The notes under the pieces: model-generated | What the model was told of the DNA's origin: nothing | What the model saw: only the letters and a program-made list of their open reading frames with translations | The model's database searches: none | DNA from: a bacterium | GTDB taxonomy: Bacteria > SAR324 > XYD2-FULL-50-16 | Assembly: GCA_018829445.1 (NCBI GenBank) | Contig: JAHJTV010000101.1 | Span: 1-64,000, forward strand | Reading direction: 5' to 3' | DNA: 64,000 nucleotides | Program-made: the position numbers and the translations under genes | Shown here: positions 15,926 to 25,652 of the stretch, one piece after another | Position numbering within the stretch: position 1 is the first letter of the stretch | Layout: each line of letters begins with the position of its first letter

Positions 15926-17125
15926 CTATTGATAATATCGTTTTAACCAGGCTTTCTCCAGTGCGCTCACCCAGCTGGCATCCGGCTCAAGTAAGACCTT
16001 GCCCAATTCAGATGACGACAGTGTTGCGACCCCTAAGGGTAAATTGGCAAACCGTTTCCTATCTTTCGGGTCGAGCTTATTGACAGATAGTACAGTAGGA
16101 TCACCCCAGATAGTGGACTCAGCTTTCCGCAATTGAGCTTCGGGTGACAGCAGAAAATTGGCAAACACCATGGCCCCTTCCTTGGCATCGGAGTTAAAAG
16201 GGATGGCAACAAAATGTGTGTTGCCGATGGTGCCCTCTGTATGGACATATGTTCTGATGGAATCCGGTAATTCGCCATTAATGATGGCATTGCTGGCATC
16301 ATTGGGACTAAAACTGAGGGAGACAAATATCTCCCCGTCATTCAACAACTGTTTCATTTCCGGGGCGCCACTGGTAAACGTTGCTCCTTTGCGCCACATT
16401 AAGGGATGCAGTTCATCCAAAAATTTCCAGAGGGGAGCTGTAACCAGATTAAAATCGGACTGCTCTACCGGCTGATAAAGGGTTTCCCTATCGATCACCA
16501 ATTCCAGTAATGCCTGTTTTAGGAACGTGGTACCGAAAAAGCTGGGAGGTGCAGGATAAGTAACCCTTCCCGGGAATTCTTTTGCAAACCTGAGCAATTG
16601 ATTCATATTTGCCGGATGCCAGTCCGCCCTTGCCGTATCAACCATAAAAACAAGCTGAGCCATTCCCCAGGGGGCTTCCATATGATCAACCGGAGTTGTA
16701 AAATCAAACAGAACAGTCGGCTTGTTTTCAACGTCCACCAAACGGTAATTGGGGAGCTTGTCGGTAAAGGGACCAAACAGCAGTTTGTTATCTTTCATTG
16801 CTCTGAAATTTTCGCCATTAATCCATATAAGATCGACACTACCACCTGTATCTCTATTTGCTGATTTTTCAGCCAGAATTCGGCTGACCACATCGCCGAT
16901 GTCTGTGACCTTAACATGCTTTACAGTCACCTTATATCTCTTGTTAACCTCGTCGGCAGCCCAGCGGATATAATCATTGATTACATCAGAACCTCCCCAG
17001 GCATTAAAATAGATCGTCTGCCCACGAGCTTTTTTCGTAATGACGCTCCAATCATCAGCAAAAACCGTGACTGTTCCAAACAACATCAGTCCTAACAGCA
17101 CAAGTATTGATGTTCTTTTCATCAT
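15926..17125 (-). CDS. ynjB: ABC transporter substrate-binding protein (YnjB-like)
   Basis: This 399-residue periplasmic binding protein of the type-II (extracellular family 1) fold has a signal peptide at 1-24 ending FADDW. The body includes IYFNAWGGSDVINDY, VDLIWINGENF, WGMAQLVFMVD and a late EGAMVFANFLLSPEAQ, which resembles YnjB and the Fe3+/thiamine binders. It is the first gene of the ynjBCD-ynjF unit, and AGAGGA just before the paired ATG codons supports the start. The ligand is unknown. The E. coli locus also encodes a sulfurtransferase (YnjE), which is absent here. Confidence 0.87.
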   Translation of the reverse strand: MMKRTSILVLLGLMLFGTVTVFADDWSVITKKARGQTIYFNAWGGSDVINDYIRWAADEVNKRYKVTVKHVKVTDIGDVVSRILAEKSANRDTGGSVDLIWINGENFRAMKDNKLLFGPFTDKLPNYRLVDVENKPTVLFDFTTPVDHMEAPWGMAQLVFMVDTARADWHPANMNQLLRFAKEFPGRVTYPAPPSFFGTTFLKQALLELVIDRETLYQPVEQSDFNLVTAPLWKFLDELHPLMWRKGATFTSGAPEMKQLLNDGEIFVSLSFSPNDASNAIINGELPDSIRTYVHTEGTIGNTHFVAIPFNSDAKEGAMVFANFLLSPEAQLRKAESTIWGDPTVLSVNKLDPKDRKRFANLPLGVATLSSSELGKVLLEPDASWVSALEKAWLKRYYQ

Positions 17126-17353
17126 ATCCTCTGGTTGACCGACATAAGTACAAGGTTTTGAAAAAAGTTCAAATTTTGATTTGATTATCCTGCAAATCTC
17201 CTGCCCGGATGCCGGATATAGTTAAAATGTTGTCTTGAGAAAGGTAATTCAATGGAGGAGTCATGTCTTCACAATTTTTAGTTTCTATTGATAACAATAT
17301 ACTAAAATGTGTCTGGTGAGACACTTCTGTCTTGGCTGATTGTGAAAAAGCAT

Positions 17354-18616
17354 TCAATTATTCTTTTTCTGTTCTTTCTCCTTCAACTTATCCAGTAATG
17401 ATTGTTTTTTTTCTAATCGCCCCTTTTGGGCATTGGCCAGGGAAGTATTGGGCGAACGTTTCTTTTCCTGCAGAATAGCGAGCAGGGATCGTTTTTCTAT
17501 GTCATCAGGTTGATCGGCGAGTGGTAAATCTGTTTTTTGAGGGGTAATTTCAGCATTAGCTTTCTCTGCCTGAGGCGTCTCTGGGGAGGAGGGCTCAGTT
17601 TTTCGAGTATTTGAGGTTCTCTTTTCTTTGGTTCCAGCCTTCAAACGATTGTTTATTTGTGATACGGCAGACCTTGGTGAGATATCTGGAATGGATTCAG
17701 GGATTATTGGCATTGAAGCTCTAATTGGTGGTTCCTGAGCTATTATCGGTTTCCTATCTGCATCCAAAGCTTTTTTATCATCTCGTAGCTGGTAAAATAT
17801 ACCATTAAGATAATGTTTGGGAGTAAACTCACTGGATAATCCTGAAAGGGATTCTGATCCGCCAACAATCAGGGCACCTCCGGGATTTAAAATTTTTGCA
17901 ATTTTCTGAAACAGTTTGATTTTACCTGGTACGGGAAAATAGATGGCAACGTTCCGGCATAATATAATATCAAAGGTGCCGATACCGGTGAACGGCAGAT
18001 TGAGATCCATTTTACTGAATCTGACCAGACTTCGAATTTCATCTTTGATTCGCCAACCACCAGCAACCTGAGAAAAATACTTATGTAAAAAACGAGAGTC
18101 TAGTCCCCGTTCCACCTCAAACTGATTATACTTCCCGTAACTGGCCCTGGCTATTGCTTCATTGGAGATATCGGTGCCAAGAATGGTTATTTCATAACGG
18201 TTACGCTGAACCAACATCTCGTGCAGTTTAATGGCAATACTGTATACCTCCTGCCCTGTGGAACAGGCTGCACTCCAAATTCTGATAGGAATTGGGCCAT
18301 TAGGGCGGTGCTTTGATTTTCTGTCAATTATGTCTGGAAGAATTTTGTTTTCCAGTAATACGAACGGGGAATTGTCTCTGAAGAAGTAGGTTTCATTGAT
18401 GGTAATGGCATCTATGATTTCAGCCTTTATCTTTCCGGTGAGGTCGGAGTTTGCCTGCTGATACAGCTGGCGAAAAGACTCGAATCCATACTGTACCAAC
18501 AGGGGATCCAGTCTGGATTTCATCAGATACTCCTTCCCTTGATCAATCTGAATTCCGGCGTTATTTAAGATTAATCCGGCTAGATCTGTAAATTCCTGTT
18601 CGCTAATTTGGGTCAT
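17354..18616 (-). CDS. cheR: CheR chemoreceptor methyltransferase with a long C-terminal tail
   Basis: This 420-residue protein has a CheR N-terminal helical domain at about 1-75 and a SAM-dependent methyltransferase domain at about 90-275. Visible motifs are NETYFFRD, IRIWSAACSTGQEVYSIAI (SAM motif I), ILGTDIS and FDIILCRNVAIYF. Residues about 285-420 form a low-complexity, Lys/Pro/Ser-rich tail without a recognisable fold, an unusual extension over the roughly 275-residue norm. It methylates glutamates of chemoreceptors. As last gene of the minus-strand chemosensory operon it lies 102 bases after cheB. Confidence 0.93.
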   Translation of the reverse strand: MTQISEQEFTDLAGLILNNAGIQIDQGKEYLMKSRLDPLLVQYGFESFRQLYQQANSDLTGKIKAEIIDAITINETYFFRDNSPFVLLENKILPDIIDRKSKHRPNGPIPIRIWSAACSTGQEVYSIAIKLHEMLVQRNRYEITILGTDISNEAIARASYGKYNQFEVERGLDSRFLHKYFSQVAGGWRIKDEIRSLVRFSKMDLNLPFTGIGTFDIILCRNVAIYFPVPGKIKLFQKIAKILNPGGALIVGGSESLSGLSSEFTPKHYLNGIFYQLRDDKKALDADRKPIIAQEPPIRASMPIIPESIPDISPRSAVSQINNRLKAGTKEKRTSNTRKTEPSSPETPQAEKANAEITPQKTDLPLADQPDDIEKRSLLAILQEKKRSPNTSLANAQKGRLEKKQSLLDKLKEKEQKKNN

Positions 18617-18718
18617 GTAGATAATTTAAATTCAGGTCGTTTATCAGTTCAACTTGTTTTCAGTAGTCCAATGAAGTATGTTGCCCGTCATTTATAAAGG
18701 AGAGACAGATGTACTGTT

Positions 18719-19810
18719 TTAATTTTTCACTGTTTTAAGAATCTCAGCTGATATTTGTCCCAAAGGACAGACGACATCAGCCAGACCTGCATCAACAACC
18801 TCTTTCGGCATACCATACACTACGCACGTCTCCTCATTCTGAGCGATAATATATGCTCCGGCAGCCCTGGTCACTGTAACACCCAACTTCCCGTCAGCTC
18901 CCATTCCGGTCATGATCACACAAGTTGTTTTTGAGCCATACTCCCTGGCTACGGACCGAAACAGGTAATCCACTGATGGTTTGCAGTTATTCTCGGGCGG
19001 ATCATCGGTAATCCGAATGATTTTGGAAAAACTCGCCCCGCTGGCGATTTTCATCTGTTTTCCCCCTTCTGCGATGTAAACCGTATTTGCTTCAACAGTT
19101 TCTCCGTTTTCAGCTTCCTTGACCCTCAAGGCACATTTTTTATCCAGGCTCTTTGCCATGGAAGCACTAAACAGCGGAGGCATATGCTGAACCAGAAAAA
19201 TGGGAACGTTTATATCTCCGGGGATACTCGGTAAGACGGTTGCTAAAGCATTCGGTCCGCCTGTTGAAACTCCAATGGCGATAGCTGAAGATCGCTCTAT
19301 TCGCGGTAGTCTGGTCGAAATTGGAGTCTGGACTGAGGTGGCAGCAGGGGTTTTAGCTCTACTCACACCGGACCGGGTATCGGTTTTCGGCAACCACTTG
19401 AATCTCACCTGCCTGGTGACCATACCAATCAGTTTCTCCAGGTGAGTTTTTAAATAGTCTATATTAGCTTCTGCAGAAGAATCATCCGGTTTGGGGACAA
19501 AATCAAATGCACCCAGCTCAAGCGCTTTTATGGTTGCAGTGCTTCCCTCCAGGGTTTTTGAGCTAATCATGATGCAGGTCACATCATAATTTTTCTTCCT
19601 GATCTCCTCCAGTACCTGTAAGCCGTTCATTCCCGGCATTTCCACATCCAAGGTTATCAAGTCCGGTTTTAATGACGGAATTCTGTTTAAGGCCAAAGCG
19701 CCGCTGTTAACCGTTCCCACCACTTCCACTCCGGGGATGGTCAGCAACACATCCTTGATTATTTTTCGATAGAAAATAGTATCATCAACCACCATTACTT
19801 TCAGTGTCAT
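18719..19810 (-). CDS. cheB: CheB protein-glutamate methylesterase/deamidase
   Basis: This 363-residue protein has an N-terminal receiver domain with Asp9/Asp10, phospho-acceptor Asp55 (LITLDVEMPG) and KP near 107, a linker of about 40 residues, and a C-terminal methylesterase. The esterase shows GVSTGGP (catalytic Ser), VQHMPP (catalytic His) and MTGMGADG (catalytic Asp). Phosphorylation by CheA would activate removal of receptor methyl esters, giving adaptation together with CheR. The gene lies 26 bases after cheW and is part of the same operon. Confidence 0.95.
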   Translation of the reverse strand: MTLKVMVVDDTIFYRKIIKDVLLTIPGVEVVGTVNSGALALNRIPSLKPDLITLDVEMPGMNGLQVLEEIRKKNYDVTCIMISSKTLEGSTATIKALELGAFDFVPKPDDSSAEANIDYLKTHLEKLIGMVTRQVRFKWLPKTDTRSGVSRAKTPAATSVQTPISTRLPRIERSSAIAIGVSTGGPNALATVLPSIPGDINVPIFLVQHMPPLFSASMAKSLDKKCALRVKEAENGETVEANTVYIAEGGKQMKIASGASFSKIIRITDDPPENNCKPSVDYLFRSVAREYGSKTTCVIMTGMGADGKLGVTVTRAAGAYIIAQNEETCVVYGMPKEVVDAGLADVVCPLGQISAEILKTVKN

Positions 19811-19836
19811 TCAGATCCTTTATTCAAGTTCTTTTT

Positions 19837-20304
19837 TTAGACAACGGGTTCCTCTTCCAGTACCATATCGAGATCTAAAACAGCCAATAGTTCATTATTT
19901 CTTGTATGAAAAACCCCTTCAAAGCATCGCCCTTGTATTCCGTTGATATTGGAAGGTGGTTTGGAAATCTCCTTTTTCTGGCAGGTGATCACTTCCGCAA
20001 TTCTATCAATTAACAGACCAATGAATTCATTTTGAGATTTGATAATGATGACACGACTTCGCTTTGTTAACCCTATGGTGGGCAATCCCAATTGTTTGCG
20101 AAGATCTATAACGGTGATGATTTGTCCCCGCAAATTCATTATGCCCGCAATCGATTCCCGTGACAGCGGGACATTGGTTAGATTGAGGTCATCATTGACT
20201 TCCTGAATCAGTTCGATATCCAGTCCATAAAGTGTATCTTCAAGATAAAAGCAGGAAAACTGAAGCTCCTTTTCACTATTATCTTTTAGGGATTCATCTG
20301 TCAT
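19837..20304 (-). CDS. cheW: CheW coupling protein
   Basis: This 155-residue single-domain CheW carries the typical FYLEDTLYGLDIELIQEV opening, an IAGIMNLRGQIITVIDLR core and IGLLIDRIAEV. It links chemoreceptors to CheA in the signalling array. The length is normal for the family. It lies 42 bases after the PilJ-type receptor gene and 26 bases before cheB. Confidence 0.93.
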   Translation of the reverse strand: MTDESLKDNSEKELQFSCFYLEDTLYGLDIELIQEVNDDLNLTNVPLSRESIAGIMNLRGQIITVIDLRKQLGLPTIGLTKRSRVIIIKSQNEFIGLLIDRIAEVITCQKKEISKPPSNINGIQGRCFEGVFHTRNNELLAVLDLDMVLEEEPVV

Positions 20305-20345
20305 AAGTCCTCACTATGCAATACAATATAAGACAATTATAAGCA

Positions 20346-22004
20346 TCAATCCTGTTGCTCAATTTTAAATTTCGAAATCAGGTTTTTCAGATGCTCTGCC
20401 AACTCATTCAAACGAGTTGCCGTGCGCTGTACCTGTGCACTTGAATTACTCAGAAGCTCGGAACTTTCATTAACTTCTGTAATTTCCTGGGCGACCTGTC
20501 CGGTTGCTTCCTTTGTCTGATTTACATTTTGTGTGATTTCCTTTAAGCCTTGGGAGGTTTGAAGGATGTTCCGTGTTATCTCATTGGTCGCCATGCTTTG
20601 CTGTTCAACCGATTCATTGATGCCAAAAATGATGAGACTCACGTTTTCAATCACTTCAGCGATACTTGATATAATATTAACGGTTTTATCGGTTAATTGC
20701 TGCACTCCCTTCAATTTCCCGGCTATATCGCCTGTTGCCTGAGCAGTCCTTTGTGCCAGCTCTTTTATCTCATTGGCAACTACGGCGAATCCCTTTCCCG
20801 CATCTCCAGCCCTGGCTGCTTCAATAGTGGCATTAAGGGCAAGTAATGCTGTCTTATCGGATATTGCCGTGATGGTCTCAGATACCATGCCAATCTCTTC
20901 TGCAGCTACTCCCAAGTCAGAGACCTGGTCCGAGGCGAGGCGAGTCTGCGAAACGGCATTTTTAAAACTTTGACTGGCATCGGCGGTTCTTCGCGTTATT
21001 TCGGTCACACTGGCACTAAGCTCCTCTGTTGCAGAAGCAACGGTGTTGACATTGGTATAGGCCTGCTCCATAGCTGCTGCAATAGAATTCATCGCAGAGT
21101 CGGTTTCTTCGGCAGCTGCTGCAACCGTGTTCGCCTTGGCAACAGTTCTATCCGACACTGTTGCCATCTCATTGGATATTGTGTTCATTTCCATGGAGGA
21201 CTCGTTCAGGGTGATTACATCCCGATTGATATCCCTGATCATTACTGACAGGGTTTCAACCATATTATTGAGCGAATTCCCAAGACTTCCGATTTCATCT
21301 GTTTGTCTGACGACTATTTTCTCCCTCAAATCTCCATTAGCAAGCACTTCAGAAAATGCAACGCTTTCCTTGATTGGAATGACGATCGATTTTCTGGACC
21401 AAATGATGGCAAAGACAATAATAAACACTCCTAACACCTGGCAAATAACTTCGGTATAGAACAGGGTCTGAATCTTAGCCTCAACATTCTTTTGCATGAG
21501 TGCCACTGCGTTATCCATTTCTCTCAGCAAGACAAGATTGTCTTTTAGAATCGTCTTAATATCTTCTTCCCTGGTTGTTTCGATGGATCTTTTCATTGCA
21601 GCTTTAAAGGGAATCCATAAGGAGTTAACCTTGTTAAGCTGCCTCACGATATCGTCCTTTGCCGCGGGAATGGGCTGTGTATTTCCTTCCAAATCCAGCG
21701 TTAGCGGAACATTTCCCGAATGAATCATACTGTTTAGAGTAACTTCAAAAACAGCCATTGAGTTTAGCAGATTTTTTTTTGTTTCTTCAGCTGCAGGATC
21801 TTTCAGCATGATATAATGCAGATAGCTGAGACTTTCTTTGCTCATTTTTTGCGTCAGCATGCGTTGACGTCCGGCAACATTAATGATCAGACCATCATTC
21901 TTCTGCCTGGTTGTTGTAAAAATCGTGGCAGAGAACATTATCAGGGGTATAAGAAAGAATGCCAGCATGATGAGTAACATCTTCTGATTGATCTTCAGGG
22001 CCAT
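20346..22004 (-). CDS. Methyl-accepting chemotaxis protein with a PilJ-type sensor
   Basis: This 552-residue receptor has a first membrane helix at about 9-28 and a periplasmic PilJ/type IV pili methyl-accepting N-terminal domain opening with [17 protein letters not shown] second membrane helix (about 180-200) is followed by HAMP and the cytoplasmic signalling coiled coil with tip [23 protein letters not shown]. PilJ-type sensor modules resemble nitrate/nitrite-sensing helical bundles, but the ligand is not predictable. Its place inside the che operon makes it the probable dedicated receptor of this CheA. It has no C-terminal pentapeptide for CheR docking. Confidence 0.92.
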   Translation of the reverse strand: MALKINQKMLLIMLAFFLIPLIMFSATIFTTTRQKNDGLIINVAGRQRMLTQKMSKESLSYLHYIMLKDPAAEETKKNLLNSMAVFEVTLNSMIHSGNVPLTLDLEGNTQPIPAAKDDIVRQLNKVNSLWIPFKAAMKRSIETTREEDIKTILKDNLVLLREMDNAVALMQKNVEAKIQTLFYTEVICQVLGVFIIVFAIIWSRKSIVIPIKESVAFSEVLANGDLREKIVVRQTDEIGSLGNSLNNMVETLSVMIRDINRDVITLNESSMEMNTISNEMATVSDRTVAKANTVAAAAEETDSAMNSIAAAMEQAYTNVNTVASATEELSASVTEITRRTADASQSFKNAVSQTRLASDQVSDLGVAAEEIGMVSETITAISDKTALLALNATIEAARAGDAGKGFAVVANEIKELAQRTAQATGDIAGKLKGVQQLTDKTVNIISSIAEVIENVSLIIFGINESVEQQSMATNEITRNILQTSQGLKEITQNVNQTKEATGQVAQEITEVNESSELLSNSSAQVQRTATRLNELAEHLKNLISKFKIEQQD

Positions 22005-22030
22005 AAAAATCTCCTAAATATAAAGACAAA

Positions 22031-25000
22031 TTACTGCAATCGTTTGCGAATAGACTCTATCAAATTCTCTTTATCCAACTTTATCTGGTAATCGTCGATT
22101 CCCACTTCCTTTCCCTTGCGAATATCTTCGTCTGCAGCAAGTGAGGTTAGTGCAACAACAGGGATAGATGAGAATCGTGTATCGCTCTTCAAATTCCGTG
22201 TTAACTCGAAACCATCCATGATTGGCATTTCCAGGTCTGTAATAACGAGGCTTATTTCATCCGGGAACTGTCCGATATATTCCCAGGCTTTCTGTCCATC
22301 TTCCGCTTCGATGACGGTAAAACCTTCCGCTTCAATGAATCGTTTTACCTGATTTCTAAAGAATTGAGAGTCCTCCACCAACAGAATACTTTTGCCAGGA
22401 GTATCAGCACCCGCAGTTCTTTCCCTGTGTTCATGAAGAATCTTGTTTTCAGTAAACCAGTGCGGATTGATAATCTGAACGATTTCATGGACATCAACAA
22501 GAAGCGTTGTTTTCCCATCGATTATGGTCGAACCGGCTATTCCGGGCTGACGAAGCGTTTTGTCATCAAGCACCAATTCCTGATCAACAACATCCAATGG
22601 TCGAATAGCCAATAATCCTATCTCCCTACCAGCGATCTTGAAGATTAATACGATCAGCTTTTCCCCGGCTTCCAGCATCTCCACATTGGCAACCTCTTCC
22701 AATGCATAAACAGTCAGGGTTCCTCCCCTGTATTGGATTACTTTCTTACCGCCTTTCATCTCTATATCGCTTGCCAGGATTTGTTCCACTCTTAAAACCT
22801 GGTCCAATGGAACCGCACAAACTTCATCAGGCCCGTTGTGGAAAATGAGAAGAGTCTGTCGTGTGGCCCCTTCTTTATGCACCTCATCCTCCTGTTGTCC
22901 GGCTCTGGAAGCTATTTCAGCAATGGCTTTCAGTTCAGCTTTTTCCGCCATCCCCCGCACATCAAGGATCAAAGCCACATGCCCGTCTCCCATTATGGTA
23001 GCACCGGCGTATACTTTACTCTCTTTCAGGTGACGACCGAGCGGTTTTACAACAATTTCCACTGAATCGAAAACGGCATCCACAATCAAGCCATATTTAT
23101 GGGTACCTTCACTTAAGATCACAACGATGACATCGCTCTCTCTTCGAGATCTTCTTTCATCGGCATCCACACCTTTTTTTTCATCGGATTGAGAGTCCGA
23201 CTGTAATCGCAGATCTGCAACACCACTTCTTCGATCCTGTTTAATCGTTCCGGTTTTAAAATCATAATAGGTGGATTTCAGTTTAAGAACGTTGTTTAGC
23301 TGCAAAACGGGTATCAATTCACCACGAAGAATCAAGACATCCGCATCCCCGATCTTTTCAATTTTTTCCCTGACCTCTTTAGCCGGAATGCGAAGCAATT
23401 CGGCAACATTGACTTGAGGAATCGCAAATCGTTCATTGGTCGACATAACCAGGAGACTTGGGATTATGGCCAGCGTCAGGGGAAGCTTGATTTTAATTGT
23501 TGTTCCCTTGTCAACTTCAGAGATCAGCTCAACCTGACCTCCCATTTTATCAAGATTGGTTTTGACAACATCCATACCGACGCCTCGGCCCGATACATCA
23601 GTAACCTTTTCAGCCGTAGAAAAACCAGGCAACATAATGAGATTGAGTTTCTCCTTGTCACTCATGACCTGTATGTCAGCTTCGCTAAACAGACCTTTAC
23701 CGACAGCTTTTTCTGCAATTTTTTCAGGATTTAATCCTTTGCCATCATCTTTTATCTCTATAATAACCTGGCCTGATTCGTGATAGGCTTTCAGTAAAAT
23801 GCTGCCTGTCTTCGGTTTCCCCTTCTTTTCCCGTTCCTGAGGGGTTTCAATGCCATGATCGGCGGAATTTCTGACAAGGTGGGTTAACGGGTCGGCCAGT
23901 CCTTCGATAATGGTTTTATCCAGTTCAACCTCAGTCCCTTCAAGTTTGAGTTCCATTTTTTTGCCGAGATCCATTGCCAGACCTCTTACAACCCGCGGAA
24001 ATTTGTTAAAAATAGTACCCACATGCTGCATCCGCGTAAGCATAATGGTTTCCTGCAGTTCGGACGTGACAAGATCCACCCGCTGCCCGGCTGCCAAGAC
24101 ACTTTGCCTGTCCCAGGAAAACACGGACTGAAGCAATTGATTTCTGGCCAATACCAGTTCTCCCGCCCTGTTCATCAGCTGATCCAAAACACTGACATTT
24201 ACCCGCAGTGTTTCTGAAGCTGTACCTGGGGGTTTTGCGTCGGTTTTTTTTAAAGAAGCTTTCTGTTTGACAGAACTGGTTTCTGTTTTAGTTAAGATTG
24301 TTTTGTCAGGAGTTTCAACGATAATGGGATCTTCAAGTTTTACATCTTTGACAGGTTTTACTTCCCTGATTTCAGGTTCAGCAGCAGCCGCTTTTACTGC
24401 CTCATCGATGATGACATTGATTTGCTCACTCTTCAGGTTGAAAATTATCTCCACCAAATCCGGTTCAACAATACTGGCGAAAAGGACACACATGGGGATA
24501 GCCGGTTCGGTGATGTCACTGAAGAGATCACCTGCCGCAGAAACCACTGTGTTTATATCAATGATAATACCGCTGTCTTTTAGGAGTGATATCACATCAA
24601 AAGGAGTTTTTTTCTGCTTATGTACATCCCGAATGAGATCAAAATCAAGGATATAGAGCTGTTTGCCTCCTTGACGTGCCTGTTTGACGTCATACTCTTT
24701 CACCGTAAACGAAAGATCGTGAGCTGGATGTTTTATGGTAATCTCTTTATTCAGCGTTGGCTTTTCCTCATCAGGCAGGTTGTTGCTGACAGCGTTTTCC
24801 AGTTTTTCGATATACTCTTCAATTTCCATATCATTGCTCTGCTCGGAATGGTCTATCAGTTCACCCAGCCGGTCGTATGCATTCAGCAATGTATTAATAA
24901 GAGCAGATGTAGGATCCAACTGGAAAGTTCTAACCAGATGCAGAACATTTTCAATCTTATGGGCCAATTCTTTTATATTGGTAAAACCGAGGAATCCCCC

Positions 25001-25168
25001 CCCACCCTTGATGGAATGTGCAGCTCGAAACACTTTATTTACCAGCTCCTCATCGAAATTTTTCCCCTGCTTCTCCAATTCCAACAGGTCGCTTTCAATG
25101 GTCTCAAGGTGCTCCTTTGATTCCTCAATGTAGAGTTGCAATGTCTCGTCATCCAGAAAAGTCGTCAT
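22031..25168 (-). CDS. cheA: Hybrid CheA histidine kinase with two CheW-like domains and a receiver
   Basis: In this 1045-residue chemotaxis kinase, residues 1-110 are the HPt domain with phospho-His51 (RAAHSIKGGGGFLG). A variable region spans about 140-330. The dimerisation helix begins LDQLMNRAGELVLARNQLLQ. The HATPase domain follows with LTHLVRNSADHGIE (N box) and the G boxes DDGKGLNPE and GRGVGMDVVK. The first CheW-like domain (about 570-740) carries a charged insertion rich in Arg/Asp, a second CheW-like domain spans about 765-905, and a C-terminal receiver (about 920-1045) has VITDLEMPIMDG. The extra CheW and receiver suggest a phosphate sink or alternative output. No separate cheY gene is present in this operon. 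Confidence 0.95.
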   Translation of the reverse strand: MTTFLDDETLQLYIEESKEHLETIESDLLELEKQGKNFDEELVNKVFRAAHSIKGGGGFLGFTNIKELAHKIENVLHLVRTFQLDPTSALINTLLNAYDRLGELIDHSEQSNDMEIEEYIEKLENAVSNNLPDEEKPTLNKEITIKHPAHDLSFTVKEYDVKQARQGGKQLYILDFDLIRDVHKQKKTPFDVISLLKDSGIIIDINTVVSAAGDLFSDITEPAIPMCVLFASIVEPDLVEIIFNLKSEQINVIIDEAVKAAAAEPEIREVKPVKDVKLEDPIIVETPDKTILTKTETSSVKQKASLKKTDAKPPGTASETLRVNVSVLDQLMNRAGELVLARNQLLQSVFSWDRQSVLAAGQRVDLVTSELQETIMLTRMQHVGTIFNKFPRVVRGLAMDLGKKMELKLEGTEVELDKTIIEGLADPLTHLVRNSADHGIETPQEREKKGKPKTGSILLKAYHESGQVIIEIKDDGKGLNPEKIAEKAVGKGLFSEADIQVMSDKEKLNLIMLPGFSTAEKVTDVSGRGVGMDVVKTNLDKMGGQVELISEVDKGTTIKIKLPLTLAIIPSLLVMSTNERFAIPQVNVAELLRIPAKEVREKIEKIGDADVLILRGELIPVLQLNNVLKLKSTYYDFKTGTIKQDRRSGVADLRLQSDSQSDEKKGVDADERRSRRESDVIVVILSEGTHKYGLIVDAVFDSVEIVVKPLGRHLKESKVYAGATIMGDGHVALILDVRGMAEKAELKAIAEIASRAGQQEDEVHKEGATRQTLLIFHNGPDEVCAVPLDQVLRVEQILASDIEMKGGKKVIQYRGGTLTVYALEEVANVEMLEAGEKLIVLIFKIAGREIGLLAIRPLDVVDQELVLDDKTLRQPGIAGSTIIDGKTTLLVDVHEIVQIINPHWFTENKILHEHRERTAGADTPGKSILLVEDSQFFRNQVKRFIEAEGFTVIEAEDGQKAWEYIGQFPDEISLVITDLEMPIMDGFELTRNLKSDTRFSSIPVVALTSLAADEDIRKGKEVGIDDYQIKLDKENLIESIRKRLQ

Positions 25169-25251
25169 CGTTCTGTCTCCGCTTTCGTTATGACTTTTAA
25201 TCTCTTTAATTCCGGTATAAAAATGCCCATTTTTTCAAGCAGTCGCATATC

Positions 25252-25563
25252 TTATTGGTTGGCACATGAAATGATAAAATGCTGATCCAAGCGCATCAGG
25301 TTAAGAACACTGCAAATATTGTCATCCGCATTGATCAGCTCAAGTTTGGATTCACGTTTAAGCAGGGAGTTATGGGTCGCAGCCAATAAACCCAATCCTA
25401 TCGAATCAATTATCCCGACGCCTTCCAGATCGATGATAATACGAGTGGCTCCCTCCTCATACACCTGTCTCAGTTTCTGCCGAAGGTCGGCACTGTTTTG
25501 TGCCGTAATGTCCCGGGCAGGTTTGACTGTTACCACACTACCCTCTTTTAGAATTTCAGCCAT
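25252..25563 (-). CDS. STAS-domain protein (anti-sigma-factor antagonist-like)
   Basis: This 103-residue single STAS domain has the phosphorylatable Ser at about 54 in GVGIIDSIGLGLL, preceded by the conserved IIIDLEGV strand. SpoIIAA/RsbV-type proteins switch partners when an anti-sigma kinase or phosphatase changes the Ser state; STAS proteins are also found inside chemosensory operons. It lies between the HEAT-REC gene and cheA, so it probably belongs to this signalling system rather than to a sigma-factor cascade. No RsbW-like kinase or PP2C phosphatase gene is seen in the window. Confidence 0.88.
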   Translation of the reverse strand: MAEILKEGSVVTVKPARDITAQNSADLRQKLRQVYEEGATRIIIDLEGVGIIDSIGLGLLAATHNSLLKRESKLELINADDNICSVLNLMRLDQHFIISCANQ

Positions 25564-25652
25564 TTTCCGGTTATTTCTGTTTATGGTTCCAATCTGTCTA
25601 ATCAGGAGATTTACTCCTTATATGAATTATCTCTTACTTTTTTCACGAATGC

